The notes: generated by a model not told the origin, from the sequence alone. A DNA stretch of 64,000 bases from Cyclobacteriaceae bacterium (GCA_019638255.1 JAHBUD010000001.1:186001-250000); one strand, 5' to 3'; positions 18,189 to 27,724 are shown, counted from the stretch's first letter. Translations and numbers: made by a program.

Positions 18189-20366
18189 ATGCTAACGAAT
18201 CAACATATTATCCGAATTCTGCGTGAATCATCATTATTGCTGAATCAGGAAATTGATCCGGGACGCCTTCGTTTTGTCGAGGTAAATAACCGCATTTACA
18301 CAGCAGACGACTTTCTTGAATTCAAACGTGATTTGTTTGAAGCTGCTAATAAGATTCAAATCATGATGCTGCGGTACACGTTACCCGTGGAAGAATTCAA
18401 CGTTTTTATTGAACAGGAAGAACAGTATGTACTTGCCTTTCATCAATACGATGCAGACATGGTTCCTGTCATCATTCACCCCTCAAAAAAGAAAAGAATT
18501 CAAACCGAAATCCACAGCGATTCGATAAGCCAAAACGACTTTACAATTAATGCAAGCTGGTATCAGGATGCCTCCGGTCAAATTGTTTTCTTTGTCATCT
18601 TTCCACAAAGTTCTGTAGTCAGTGATTTTAATCTTGATGAAGCTGAGTCAAGCAAGTCATTGAACCCAATTACTCGACTAATAAGACTGTTACACACCGA
18701 GCGGAACCAAATTAATTACATTTTCTTCTATGCTATCGTAACTGGTTTAATAAGCCTCGTGTTGCCGCTGGGTATTCAGGCCACAGTCGAGCTGATTTCC
18801 GGTGGAGTGTTCTTCAGTTCAGTGTATGTACTCATCGGCATTGTTATTATCGGTGTTGCGATTGGTGGTGTCTTGCAAATTATTCAGATTACCCTGGTGG
18901 AACATTTGCAACGAAGAGTGTTTACCAAGGCGGCATTGGAGTTTGCTTTTCGCATCCCCCGAATAAAAGCAGAATCCATCATCAGCAATTATGCGCCCGA
19001 ACTGGTGAACCGGTTCTTTGATATTATGACCATACAAAAGGGCATGCCAAAACTGTTGATTGATTTAACGGCCGGTGTAGTTCAGATATTTTTTGGCTTG
19101 TTGCTGTTGTCATTGTACCATCCGTTTTTTGTTTTCTTTAGCATTGGTTTGGTTAGTATTCTGGTCATCATTTTTTATCTCACTGGGCCACGCGGATTGA
19201 GTACATCCATCGCTGAATCAAAATACAAATACAAAGTAGCTCAGTGGCTTGAAGAACTTGCCCGTGCAATAAATTCTTTTAAGTTAGCCGGAAGCACTGA
19301 TCTACCCATCAAGAAAGTTGATTTTAATGTAAACAACTACTTGAAATATAGAAAAGCTCATTTTCAGATTCTAGTCAGTCAATATTCATTCATTTTAATT
19401 TTCAAAGCCTTGGTTACCGGGGGGTTGTTAATTGTTGGTACCATGTTGGTGGTGGACAGGCAAATAACACTTGGTCAGTTTGTGGCCTCAGAAGTAATCA
19501 TTGTCTTATTACTGGCTTCGGTAGAAAAGATCATCATGTACATGGATGTAATTTATGATCTGCTTACAGCCGTTGACAAGGTAGCCCAGGTTACCGATTT
19601 ACCTTTAGAAAAAGTTGGGGGCCTTGATCTGCCCAGTCATTCAAAACAACTAGGGTATAACGTACAGATTAAAGGATTAAGCTATAAGTACCCTGATCAG
19701 GAAAATTATACGCTTAAGAATATAAATCTGGACATAAAAGCGGGTGAACATATGTGCTTTTCCGGATCAGGGGGCTCTGGAAAAACAACCCTCACTAATA
19801 TTATTTCCGGTATTCTATCCGGCTTTGAAGGTGTGGTCACTATAAATAACTACTCCATACGTGATCTCGACCTTACACACCTACGGGATAAGATTGGCAA
19901 AAACATCTCGCAGGAAGATCTCTTTGACGGCAGCGTACTCGATAACATAACTGTTGGAAAGCCCATGGAAAGTGTGGAAGATGCTGTGAATGCATTACGA
20001 GCTGTTGGCTTAGATGATGAAATCAATCGCATGCCGGAAGGACTCAATACACACATTACCAGTGGTGGAAAAAATCTTTCAAACACCACCGTACACAAAC
20101 TTATACTCGCCCGATGCTTGGCTAAGAATCCGGAGCTGATTATACTCAACGACTTTTTCAACAGCTTAAAGCGTTCCGCAAAAATTGAATTGATTCAGTG
20201 CCTGATGAATAAGGAAAAACACTGGACACTGCTGGCCGTATCAAATGATCCACTAATCATGGCCGCATGCGATCGCGTTATTGTGATGAACGAAGGGCAG
20301 ATTGAAGCGGAAGGAAAGTTTGATGAACTATTAAAAGCTGGAGTAATTACCCGATACCTTGATTAA
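18189..20366 (+). CDS. ABC exporter (membrane plus ATPase domain) with degenerate ATPase motifs
   Basis: A fused half-transporter of 725 residues from the ATG at 18189. A first in-frame start inside tetR is rejected. An N-terminal region of ~160 residues without peptidase C39 motifs precedes about six membrane segments (~165-430) and an ATPase domain (~480-720). Walker A is intact (GSGGSGKTT, residues 526-534) and the Q-loop is present (NISQEDLFDGSV). Other ATPase motifs are altered. The LSGGQ signature is LSNTT (630-634). Walker B ends LIILND, with Asn654 and Asp655 at the usual Asp-Glu positions. The H-loop His is Asn (VSND, residue 686). With HlyD and TolC partners this should be a type I-like exporter, but ATP turnover may be weak or regulatory. 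The substrate is unknown. Confidence 0.85.
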   Translation: MLTNQHIIRILRESSLLLNQEIDPGRLRFVEVNNRIYTADDFLEFKRDLFEAANKIQIMMLRYTLPVEEFNVFIEQEEQYVLAFHQYDADMVPVIIHPSKKKRIQTEIHSDSISQNDFTINASWYQDASGQIVFFVIFPQSSVVSDFNLDEAESSKSLNPITRLIRLLHTERNQINYIFFYAIVTGLISLVLPLGIQATVELISGGVFFSSVYVLIGIVIIGVAIGGVLQIIQITLVEHLQRRVFTKAALEFAFRIPRIKAESIISNYAPELVNRFFDIMTIQKGMPKLLIDLTAGVVQIFFGLLLLSLYHPFFVFFSIGLVSILVIIFYLTGPRGLSTSIAESKYKYKVAQWLEELARAINSFKLAGSTDLPIKKVDFNVNNYLKYRKAHFQILVSQYSFILIFKALVTGGLLIVGTMLVVDRQITLGQFVASEVIIVLLLASVEKIIMYMDVIYDLLTAVDKVAQVTDLPLEKVGGLDLPSHSKQLGYNVQIKGLSYKYPDQENYTLKNINLDIKAGEHMCFSGSGGSGKTTLTNIISGILSGFEGVVTINNYSIRDLDLTHLRDKIGKNISQEDLFDGSVLDNITVGKPMESVEDAVNALRAVGLDDEINRMPEGLNTHITSGGKNLSNTTVHKLILARCLAKNPELIILNDFFNSLKRSAKIELIQCLMNKEKHWTLLAVSNDPLIMAACDRVIVMNEGQIEAEGKFDELLKAGVITRYLD

Positions 20367-20367
20367 T

Positions 20368-21669
20368 ATGCTAAATCTGTCGAGAAACCGAATTGATAAA
20401 ATTATTGATCAGGAGAAGCTCTACTCCCTTCGGGCGATAAGAACACCGAAAGCTGGAAAAATTCTAGCACGCTGGATGATCATTATCATGACGCTCTTTC
20501 TGATCATACTGTTTGTCCCATGGCAGCAAAACGTGAGGGGCACAGGGCTCGTTACAGCGTTCGATCCAATGAACAGGCCTCAAACTATAGAAACCGCCAT
20601 TGCCGGACGGATTCAAGCATGGCATGTGTTGGAAGGAGAATATGTTGATAAAGGCGACACGATCATTACGCTTAGTGAAATCAGGGAAAAATACTTTGAC
20701 CCTGAACTGTTGATTCGGTTACAAGAGCAAATTGCTGCTAAAGAAAGGGGCTTACAAGCCAAGGAACTGAAGGCTGCTGCCTTACAACGCCAGATAAATG
20801 CCTTGGATGAAACCATGCGTAACAAAATTGAACAAGCCAAAGCAAAACTCGAAGCTGAGAAAATTCGCTTTTTGTATGCTGAAAACCAGTTTGAACGTAA
20901 CACTAAACTATTTGAGGCCGGCAACATACCGCTGACTAAATACCAGGAAATTGAATACAAATTTCAGGGTGCACAAGCTGATTTTGTAAACATGCAAATT
21001 GAATTAGATCGAGTAAGAGCCGAGTATCTTGATAAAATCAGCAAGGCTGAATCTGACCTGAACAATACACAGTCTGAGATCTTTGATACCGCGGGAGAAG
21101 TGGCCAAGCTTAGAAACGAATATTCCAACATGCGAATTCGAAACGAACAGTATCAAATCATCGCCCCTCAGACCGGTGTGGTTGTCAGGGCAATTAAAGC
21201 TGGTATTGGCGAAACCATCAAAGAAGGCGATCCCGTTTGCACCATAATGCCATTAACCGAGTCAGATCTTGCCGTGGAGCTTTATATAAAGGCCATGGAT
21301 GTACCGTTGATTTCCAAGGGCAGAAAAGTGCGTATCGAATTTGACGGATGGCCTGCTTTGCAATTCTCAGGTTGGCCCAGTGTATCGGTAGGAACATTTG
21401 GTGGAGAGGTGAAAGTAATCGATTATGTTAATTCAAAACCGGGAGAGTTTCGGCTGTTGGTTGTACCCGATAAACAAGATGATGCATGGCCGAAGCAAAT
21501 ACGGTTTGGGTCTGGAATAAAGGGGTGGGTAATGCTGGATAATGTGCCTGTTTGGTATGAAATATGGCGACAGCTTAACGGCTTTCCGCCAAGTTTATAT
21601 GAAGCTCCGCTGGATGAAGTGCTTGAACGAAAGCAAAGGAAAGCAATCGAAAATTATGATCAGAAGTAA
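20368..21669 (+). CDS. HlyD-family membrane fusion protein
   Basis: A periplasmic adaptor of 433 residues starting at the ATG 1 nt after the ABC gene; a TTG 9 nt earlier overlaps the ABC stop. It has a cytosolic start, one membrane anchor (MIIIMTLFLIILFVP) and a barrel-sandwich half (GRIQAWHVLEGEYVDKGDTI). A long alpha-helical hairpin with heptads covers ~115-270 (for example NKIEQAKAKLEAEKIRFLYA). The second lipoyl half reads YQIIAPQTGVVVRAIKAGIG. This layout fits adaptors of type I secretion that join the inner-membrane ABC protein to an outer-membrane TolC channel. It lies between those two partners in the same operon. Confidence 0.9.
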   Translation: MLNLSRNRIDKIIDQEKLYSLRAIRTPKAGKILARWMIIIMTLFLIILFVPWQQNVRGTGLVTAFDPMNRPQTIETAIAGRIQAWHVLEGEYVDKGDTIITLSEIREKYFDPELLIRLQEQIAAKERGLQAKELKAAALQRQINALDETMRNKIEQAKAKLEAEKIRFLYAENQFERNTKLFEAGNIPLTKYQEIEYKFQGAQADFVNMQIELDRVRAEYLDKISKAESDLNNTQSEIFDTAGEVAKLRNEYSNMRIRNEQYQIIAPQTGVVVRAIKAGIGETIKEGDPVCTIMPLTESDLAVELYIKAMDVPLISKGRKVRIEFDGWPALQFSGWPSVSVGTFGGEVKVIDYVNSKPGEFRLLVVPDKQDDAWPKQIRFGSGIKGWVMLDNVPVWYEIWRQLNGFPPSLYEAPLDEVLERKQRKAIENYDQK

Positions 21670-23113
21670 ATTAACTTTCTTTCTTGTCATCATTCTGAAC
21701 AGTTATGTTTTGCGTGCGCAAAGTCTAACAGAAGAAATATTTTCCTTGCCCGATTCTGCAAGACCCTTCACCATTGAAAACTTCTATTACTTGGTTATTG
21801 CAAATCATCCGGTTGCACAGCAAATTAACCTGTTAACCGATGTAGCCAGGCAAGAGATTCGATTGGCTCGCGGTAATTTTGACCCAAAACTTGAACTTCA
21901 GTATCAGACCAAAAATTTCAATAATGTAGAGTACTTCAACATCCTTAATGGATCGATAACCTTACCAACCCCAATTCCATTTGATCCAAAGCTTGGTGTT
22001 GAACGAAATGATGGCCAATACCTGAATCCAGAGAAATTTACACCCGGTGATTTTAACTTCAGGCAATTCTACACGGGAATCTCAGTACCTCTTGGTCGAG
22101 GCTTACTTACCGATGAACGGAGAATTGCTTTAAAACAAGCGGAACTATTCAAGGATCTTACGGAAGCCGAGCAGATCAAGCAAATCAACTATCTGCTATT
22201 GAATGCCGCTAAAGACTATTGGAGTTGGTACAATGCCTACTATCACTATCGCCTATTGGTCAAGGGGGTTGAAGTAGCCGATGAAATTTTTCAACGTACA
22301 AAAATTAATGTAGAGCTTGGAGAAGCTGCAGTTATTGATACAATCCAAGCTAAAATTACATTACAACAACGACTCATTGAGCAACAAGAGGCTATTCTTG
22401 ATTTTCAAAACTCAGGTATTCTCATCAGCACCTATCTATGGGATAGTCTTGGCAACCCCGTTGCCTTAAAAGAGGATATGGTTCCTGTACTTAAACGGGA
22501 TATGCTGGTGCTTTCACCAGGTGAACTTAATGAACTAACGGAACAGGCAAGAAAAAACCATCCGGAATTGCAAAAACTATCAATCACACTATTACAATTG
22601 GAAAATGAGCGAAGACTGGCGACTGAATTTTTGAAACCGCGATTTGATGTTAACTATGTGCTCTTGAACCAGCCATTTGATCCGGAGTTCAATACTAACT
22701 TTAGACTCACCCAAAACTACAGGTTAGGCGTTGACTTCAGTTTCCCGGTGTTTCTTCGTAAAGAACGATCTAAGCTTGCACTAACCCGACTCAAAATTAC
22801 GAGTACACAATACGAACAGGATTTAACTGAGCGAAATATTGTTAACGAAATCCTGGCCACGAATAATGCATTAAGAAATACTGCGGCTATTTTGAGAAAT
22901 CAAAATGATATGGTTATAAATTATGAAAGGCTGCTTTCAGCTGAAATTCTAAATTTTGAAAATGGGGAAAGTGATTTATTCAGAATAAATATTCAGCAGG
23001 AAAGGCTAATAGAATCCCAAACCAAACTGGTAAAACTTCTTGCCGATTACGAAAAAGAAAAAGCATTGTTGTACTGGGCAGCCGGTGTTCGAAATCTGGG
23101 TGCCATCAACTAA
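21656..23113 (+). CDS. TolC-family outer membrane efflux protein
   Basis: A 485-residue exported protein from the ATG at 21656, which overlaps the HlyD stop by 14 nt. Upstream in-frame codons read through the adaptor gene and lack a signal. The signal peptide is RSKLTFFLVIILNSYVLRAQ. Two OEP-type repeats are visible: the helix around NHPVAQQINLLTDVARQEIR and the later ARKNHPELQKLSITLLQLEN. Other helices include ILNFENGESDLFRINIQQER. It should form the trimeric outer-membrane exit duct of the upstream ABC-HlyD exporter. Its last 8 bp overlap the convergent VIT gene. Confidence 0.88.
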   Translation: MIRSKLTFFLVIILNSYVLRAQSLTEEIFSLPDSARPFTIENFYYLVIANHPVAQQINLLTDVARQEIRLARGNFDPKLELQYQTKNFNNVEYFNILNGSITLPTPIPFDPKLGVERNDGQYLNPEKFTPGDFNFRQFYTGISVPLGRGLLTDERRIALKQAELFKDLTEAEQIKQINYLLLNAAKDYWSWYNAYYHYRLLVKGVEVADEIFQRTKINVELGEAAVIDTIQAKITLQQRLIEQQEAILDFQNSGILISTYLWDSLGNPVALKEDMVPVLKRDMLVLSPGELNELTEQARKNHPELQKLSITLLQLENERRLATEFLKPRFDVNYVLLNQPFDPEFNTNFRLTQNYRLGVDFSFPVFLRKERSKLALTRLKITSTQYEQDLTERNIVNEILATNNALRNTAAILRNQNDMVINYERLLSAEILNFENGESDLFRINIQQERLIESQTKLVKLLADYEKEKALLYWAAGVRNLGAIN

Positions 23114-23846
23114 GGATCAAACGCTCTAACAGATCGCCTAAAGCATAAGCGGCTATTGCTGCAATTACACCTAACCCTACCGTTTCAGCTATGCTTCGCG
23201 CGTAGCCTGATTGTGTTACAAAATTCTTCGCTGCACCGATAAGAATAAAGGTAATGAATGTAAACAGAGATGAAACGACAAATGGGTTAGCTTGCACCTT
23301 ATTCAATAGTGTGATCACATACGAAATCAGCGGAACAGCACCGGCAACTACAAATGCTGCAAACGTAAACAAGCCCGATTTGAATGGGGATTTAGTATCC
23401 TTCATTAAACCCAACTCATCATGCATCATGGTTTTCAGCCACACCTCACGGTTTGATGTAATACGGTTAACAACCATGGCTAATTCTTCGCCCTCAAATC
23501 CTTTCTCCCGATAGATAACTTCAATTTCCTTTCGCTCTATATCAGGCAGGTTATCAATTTCCCATTCCTCAATTTTTAAATGCTTGTTGTAATTATCAAT
23601 CTCCGAGCGCTTGGATAAAAATGCTCCTATCGACATGGACAGACCATCCGCAACAAGATTGGCTATTCCCAATATCAACACCACTTCAATGCTTAATCCT
23701 GCACCGGCTGATCCGGCCACCACTGCAAAAGTGGTAACGATACCATCAATTGAACCATAAACCATTTCGGGCAAGTACTTTTCGACCTTTTTAAAAATGG
23801 TTGAAGTGCCGTGCAGGTGATCCTCGTAGTTTTCGTGAGATGACAT
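23106..23846 (-). CDS. VIT1/CCC1-family membrane transporter (iron/manganese-type)
   Basis: A 246-residue membrane protein with the family start PEMVYGSIDGIVTTFAVVAG, then IANLVADGLSMSIGAFLS, both characteristic of VIT/CCC1 proteins. A charged cytosolic segment with many Glu residues follows (~75-140: IERKEIEVIYREKGFEGEEL, MMHDELGL), like the metal-binding domain of VIT1. Three membrane helices complete it. The family moves Fe2+ or Mn2+ across membranes. The N-terminal His residues (SSHENYEDHLHG) may also bind metal. It ends convergently with the TolC gene and is probably monocistronic. Confidence 0.85.
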   Translation of the reverse strand: MSSHENYEDHLHGTSTIFKKVEKYLPEMVYGSIDGIVTTFAVVAGSAGAGLSIEVVLILGIANLVADGLSMSIGAFLSKRSEIDNYNKHLKIEEWEIDNLPDIERKEIEVIYREKGFEGEELAMVVNRITSNREVWLKTMMHDELGLMKDTKSPFKSGLFTFAAFVVAGAVPLISYVITLLNKVQANPFVVSSLFTFITFILIGAAKNFVTQSGYARSIAETVGLGVIAAIAAYALGDLLERLILS

Positions 23847-23885
23847 GCTCGATTGACTAAGTTATTGAACGGTTTAGTCGGCACA

Positions 23886-25346
23886 TCAAGCCAGGATTGC
23901 TTCAATTACCTGAAATGCTGCACGCTCTCCAGAGTTAAGGGCACCACTTACTGTGCCGAATTCCCCGACATCATCAGTAGCCTCGCCTGCAAAAAACAAT
24001 TTGTCACCAACAGGTTCAGCTAATGCAGTGCGATCAGCATTCGTGCCACCGGGTAAAGGATAGGAATTCCCTCCTTTGAAAAGGGGGTCTTTCGTCCAAT
24101 CTTTCATGGTATATACCATTGAATTGTCGGCAAGGTCCCTACGAATGTTATCCGTTGCCCGGCTTCCTCCAAAAACAGTATCCATTTCACTCAGAACCTG
24201 TTGAACTGCCTGGTTGACTGGTAAAGTTGATAATTGTTCCGCCTGTGCACCATTAATGGTAATGGCCAACGTCCGGTTCAAATCACTGCGCCCCACAGCA
24301 GCATTAAGGTAGTCGGGGCCTTCTACTCCCCCTAGCAATGCTGCCAGGGCTTCACCGTAGAAGTTTCGGTTAAACTCCAGAATTAACCGTATGGAAGCAT
24401 CCATGCCTATTCGGCTAAGTGCACTTGCTTTTGATCCGGGCAACGCAGGAGAAAAAGCTATATCTCCGGCTTTTAAAACCGATACCGGAACGGTAACGAT
24501 TAGTTTGTCAACCGTATCCGTACCCCCCGAGTGCGAAATTTCAACTTTCTCACCACTGTGGTTAATAGATTGAACCTTTGTGTTGAACTGAATTACTGAC
24601 ACTGCACGCACGTACCGCGACAATAGTATATCCTGCAACGGGTTATTGCTGGAAGTAAATTCTCTATCATCATGCTGAACCAATGCTATTGCTTCAGCTA
24701 ACGCATTGGCACCGATTCTGTCGATGGAGGAACCGTAACGATTACCCAGCCAGGAGTTGGTAATAGTTTGCATCCGGGAGGCAACCCCTGCTGTTTGTGC
24801 TGCTTGCCATACCGTAGTGTTGGGTGCACCGGAAAATGAAGCAAACGTATCGCGAAAGTTCTGTGCAGTTACAAAATCAACATCTTGCATGGCCTCCTCT
24901 GCTGTGGCGTACAAGCCATCAATAATGTAACTATCTGTACTGGTTGATCGAAAGTCAACCAAGGGTATCCGCATGAGCTTTACGATTTCCGCCCATTTTG
25001 AATCCGTACCGATGATCTTATCTGCGCCAAGTTCAAGCGGAAAATCAGAAAATGGTAATGCGCCAGGAAAAACAGTAAGCGAACCCGATGATACATCACT
25101 CCTCCTGAAGGTTCTCACACGCCCGCCAACCTGGTCAGAAGCTTCAAAAATCTTAACCTTCACACCTTTAGCCATCAGTATATCAGCTGCCAGTAACCCG
25201 GCTGCACCCGCACCAATAATGCCCACAATGCCATCGTAGCTAATTTCGGGCCCTGGATCATCCGGCTTGCACGAACTTAACCAAGGTAAGGCTAACCCTG
25301 CCGATAAACCCAACCCGATCTTCTTTATAGCTTTTCTGCGCTTCAC
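23886..25346 (-). CDS. FAD-dependent amine oxidase, Tat-type exported lipoprotein
   Basis: A 486-residue flavoprotein starting at a GTG. The start reads KRRKAIKKIGLGLSAG, a twin-arginine pattern, followed by LPWLSSC, a possible lipobox. The enzyme may thus be exported folded with its FAD and anchored to lipid. The Rossmann FAD site is GIIGAGAAGLLAADIL, followed by FEASDQVGGRVRT. The C-terminal FAD contact is LFFAGEATDDVGEFGTVSGA. These are hallmarks of flavin monoamine oxidases and related oxidoreductases. The substrate is unknown. It is preceded by its own 65-bp gap and is not clearly in an operon. Confidence 0.85.
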   Translation of the reverse strand: MKRRKAIKKIGLGLSAGLALPWLSSCKPDDPGPEISYDGIVGIIGAGAAGLLAADILMAKGVKVKIFEASDQVGGRVRTFRRSDVSSGSLTVFPGALPFSDFPLELGADKIIGTDSKWAEIVKLMRIPLVDFRSTSTDSYIIDGLYATAEEAMQDVDFVTAQNFRDTFASFSGAPNTTVWQAAQTAGVASRMQTITNSWLGNRYGSSIDRIGANALAEAIALVQHDDREFTSSNNPLQDILLSRYVRAVSVIQFNTKVQSINHSGEKVEISHSGGTDTVDKLIVTVPVSVLKAGDIAFSPALPGSKASALSRIGMDASIRLILEFNRNFYGEALAALLGGVEGPDYLNAAVGRSDLNRTLAITINGAQAEQLSTLPVNQAVQQVLSEMDTVFGGSRATDNIRRDLADNSMVYTMKDWTKDPLFKGGNSYPLPGGTNADRTALAEPVGDKLFFAGEATDDVGEFGTVSGALNSGERAAFQVIEAILA

Positions 25347-25411
25347 CGTATACTTATTTTCTGAAAGATAATGATCATTAGAAATTTAAGAAAATATGTC
25401 ATTTTAGGCCC

Positions 25412-25948
25412 ATGTATACGGCTTCAGGTGAAAAGGTAAAGCGAATAGCCATTGTTGGCCCCGAGTGCACGGGAAAAACCGATCTTTCCATGGCTCTTGC
25501 CCTGCACTATCATACAGCATGGGTACCAGAATACGCCCGCGGTTTCATTGAAAGATTGGAGAGACCATACACGCAAAACGACCTGTTGACTATAGCCCAA
25601 TGGCAACTTTTCACAGAAGATGAGCTCGCACTCACAGCCAATGGAGTATTGATTTGCGACACTGATCTGACGGTTATTAAAGTCTGGAGCGAATTCAAGT
25701 TCGGAGCCTGCGATCCAACAATAATAGCGATGATGCGATCGAGAACCTACGATTTACATTTATTAACGGGTATCGATATTCCCTGGGAAGATGATCCGCA
25801 GCGTGAACATCCTGACAAGCGTGAATACTTCTACACACGTTATAAAACTGAACTCAAGGCTCAAGGAGTAAATCTGATGGAAATTAAAGGAGATCGAAAG
25901 ACAAGGCTAAACCTGGCAATAGCTTCAATTGATAACCTTATTGGCTAA
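25412..25948 (+). CDS. NadR-like nicotinamide riboside kinase / AAA ATPase
   Basis: A 178-residue P-loop protein with Walker A GPECTGKTDLS. It then has VPEYARGFIE, typical of the kinase domain of NadR, and LICDTDLTVIKVW as the Walker B region. PWEDDPQREHPD fits the lid. In NadR this domain phosphorylates nicotinamide riboside to NMN in NAD+ salvage. This protein lacks the adenylyltransferase and HTH parts, as stand-alone Bacteroidota versions do. It is a single plus-strand gene divergent from the amine oxidase gene. Confidence 0.8.
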   Translation: MYTASGEKVKRIAIVGPECTGKTDLSMALALHYHTAWVPEYARGFIERLERPYTQNDLLTIAQWQLFTEDELALTANGVLICDTDLTVIKVWSEFKFGACDPTIIAMMRSRTYDLHLLTGIDIPWEDDPQREHPDKREYFYTRYKTELKAQGVNLMEIKGDRKTRLNLAIASIDNLIG

Positions 25949-26024
25949 TCCTTTAGTATCAAAAACTAAAGTGCTTTTTGCTTTTCGGCCAAAATGATAA
26001 CTTCCTATTTCTAAACTGAAATCT

Positions 26025-27305
26025 ATGAACTCCCGAAGATCATTTTTTCGTAAGGCTTTAGGCTTTGCAGGCACCTATGCCCTTGCACAGCAAGCTATAG
26101 CAGAGGATGTTTCCGATGCCCTTTGGTGGTTAAATAAACGCTCACCGGTTGAAGCTGCTGGCGATGAAGAGCTGTGGGCGCGCATTGCACAGGCTTATAC
26201 GGTTTCGCCCACTATACTAAATCTCAATAATGGCGGAGTAAGCCCACAACCCAAAATTGTACAGGATGCTGTTGACCGATATTACCATTTAAGCAACGAG
26301 GCTCCTACCTATTATATGTGGCAAATTCTGGATAAAGGCCGAGAAGCCGTTCGTAGGAAGTTAGCTGACTTAGCCGGAACATCGCCCGAAGAAGTGGCGG
26401 TTAATCGGAATGCCACCGAAGCTCTGGATACGGTAACCTGGGGATTAACCCTGTCGAAAGGGGATGAAATTGTTATGACCAGGCAGGATTATCCAAATAT
26501 GATTCAGGCCTGGAAACAAAAAGAAATGCGCGATGGAATCAAGATAAAATGGATAAGCGTTAACCTGCCCATCGAAAATGATGAAACCTTTTTGAAAGAG
26601 TTTATCAACGCAACTACAGCCAAAACAAAAATCTGGCACATTACACACATGATTAACTGGACCGGGCAAATTTTACCGGTAAAGAAATTATGTGAAGAAG
26701 CACGAAAACGAAATATCATTTCCATTGTAGACGGTGCACACACCTTTGCCCACATGGATTTTAGTTTAAAGGATTTCAATCCCGACTACTATGGAACAAG
26801 CTTACACAAATGGCTAAGTGCACCTTTTGGCACAGGCATGTTGTACGTGAAGAAAGAAAACATAGCTGGTTTGTGGCCTTTGTTTCCCAATGACAAACCC
26901 ACCGATGCTAACATCAGAAAATTTGAAACATTAGGAACACGCTCTTTCGCCCCTGAACAAGCCATTGGGCAGGCTATTGACTTCCATAATGGCATCGGCA
27001 ACAAGCGAAAGGAAGAAAGGCTTCGCTACCTTAAAAATTACTGGTGCGAAAAGGTTGTAAAAAATCCACGGGTGAAACTGCACGTGTCCATGAAGCCAGA
27101 ATATGCCTGTGCGTTGGGCACCTTCTCCATTGATGGTATGGATCCGAATGATATTGTAAGCCGGCTATTTAATGAGTATCAAATCCATACAACAGGTATT
27201 AAATGGGAAAACATAAGTTGTGTTCGGGTTACTCCACACGTTTACACTTCAACCAAGGACCTGGATCGGTTTGTTGATGCCGTACTTAAAATTGCCGCCT
27301 CTTAA
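26025..27305 (+). CDS. Class V aminotransferase-fold PLP enzyme, Tat-type exported
   Basis: A 426-residue protein that begins SRRSFFRKALGFAGTYALA, a twin-arginine signal, so it is probably exported with bound cofactor. The PLP fold is clear: VNRNATEALDTVTWGLTLS (cofactor phosphate region), SIVDGAHTFAHMDFSL (Asp of the PLP pyridine) and YGTSLHKWLSAPFGTGML (Schiff-base Lys). It resembles isopenicillin-N-epimerase-like and cysteine-desulfurase-like members, but the substrate cannot be assigned. A near neighbour, the amine oxidase, is also Tat-type, so both may act on amines outside the cytoplasm; this is weak inference. Confidence 0.85.
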   Translation: MNSRRSFFRKALGFAGTYALAQQAIAEDVSDALWWLNKRSPVEAAGDEELWARIAQAYTVSPTILNLNNGGVSPQPKIVQDAVDRYYHLSNEAPTYYMWQILDKGREAVRRKLADLAGTSPEEVAVNRNATEALDTVTWGLTLSKGDEIVMTRQDYPNMIQAWKQKEMRDGIKIKWISVNLPIENDETFLKEFINATTAKTKIWHITHMINWTGQILPVKKLCEEARKRNIISIVDGAHTFAHMDFSLKDFNPDYYGTSLHKWLSAPFGTGMLYVKKENIAGLWPLFPNDKPTDANIRKFETLGTRSFAPEQAIGQAIDFHNGIGNKRKEERLRYLKNYWCEKVVKNPRVKLHVSMKPEYACALGTFSIDGMDPNDIVSRLFNEYQIHTTGIKWENISCVRVTPHVYTSTKDLDRFVDAVLKIAAS

Positions 27306-27382
27306 CCTCAGTTTTAAGTGTAACCAAAGTTACAGAGTAATTGATTTAACCTTCGCAACTTCGTAATCGAAAGCTGTATCCC

Positions 27383-27481
27383 ATGAAAATAGTAAACCTG
27401 ATACTGATTTGCTTACTCTGCTTTGGACTGGTATACGGTATTGTCTGGTTGTCGCATTATCTTAAACACTATACATTATGA
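27383..27481 (+). CDS. Tiny single-pass membrane protein (32 aa)
   Basis: An ATG-started frame of 32 codons reads MKIVNLILICLLCFGLVYGI and ends SHYLKHYTL. It contains one strongly hydrophobic segment with two cysteines and a basic C-terminal tail. Its TGA overlaps the ATG of the DUF2892 gene in an ATGA, which implies translational coupling and supports it as a real gene. The function is unknown. It may be a small partner of the downstream membrane protein. Confidence 0.55.
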   Translation: MKIVNLILICLLCFGLVYGIVWLSHYLKHYTL

Positions 27482-27687
27482 AAAAAAATATGGGTAATGC
27501 TGATCGCAGCATACGCATCGTATTAGCAATTGTTTTTGCTGCCTTGTATTTCTCTGGTACTGTAACCGGAACCTTAGGACTTGTGCTTGTTATTTTGGGT
27601 GGCGTATTTGTGCTTACCAGTGTTGTAGGATTTTGCCCGCTTTACACATTGGTGGGTCTTAATACCTGCCCAAAAGATGCAGTGTAG
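27478..27687 (+). CDS. DUF2892 (YgaP-tail-like) inner-membrane protein
   Basis: A 69-residue protein with the family start KKNMGNADRSIRIVLAIVFA, two membrane helices, and the conserved end VVGFCPLYTLVGLNTCP. This matches the DUF2892 family, also found as the membrane tail of rhodanese YgaP. The two Cys of the FCPLY and NTCP motifs are retained. No enzymatic domain is attached. A link to sulfur or redox chemistry is known only for the rhodanese fusion and is not shown here. It is translationally coupled to the 32-residue protein upstream. Confidence 0.8.
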   Translation: MKKNMGNADRSIRIVLAIVFAALYFSGTVTGTLGLVLVILGGVFVLTSVVGFCPLYTLVGLNTCPKDAV

Positions 27688-27724
27688 GGTGACTGAAATA
27701 TTTTTTTGAAAGGGTTTGAATTGC

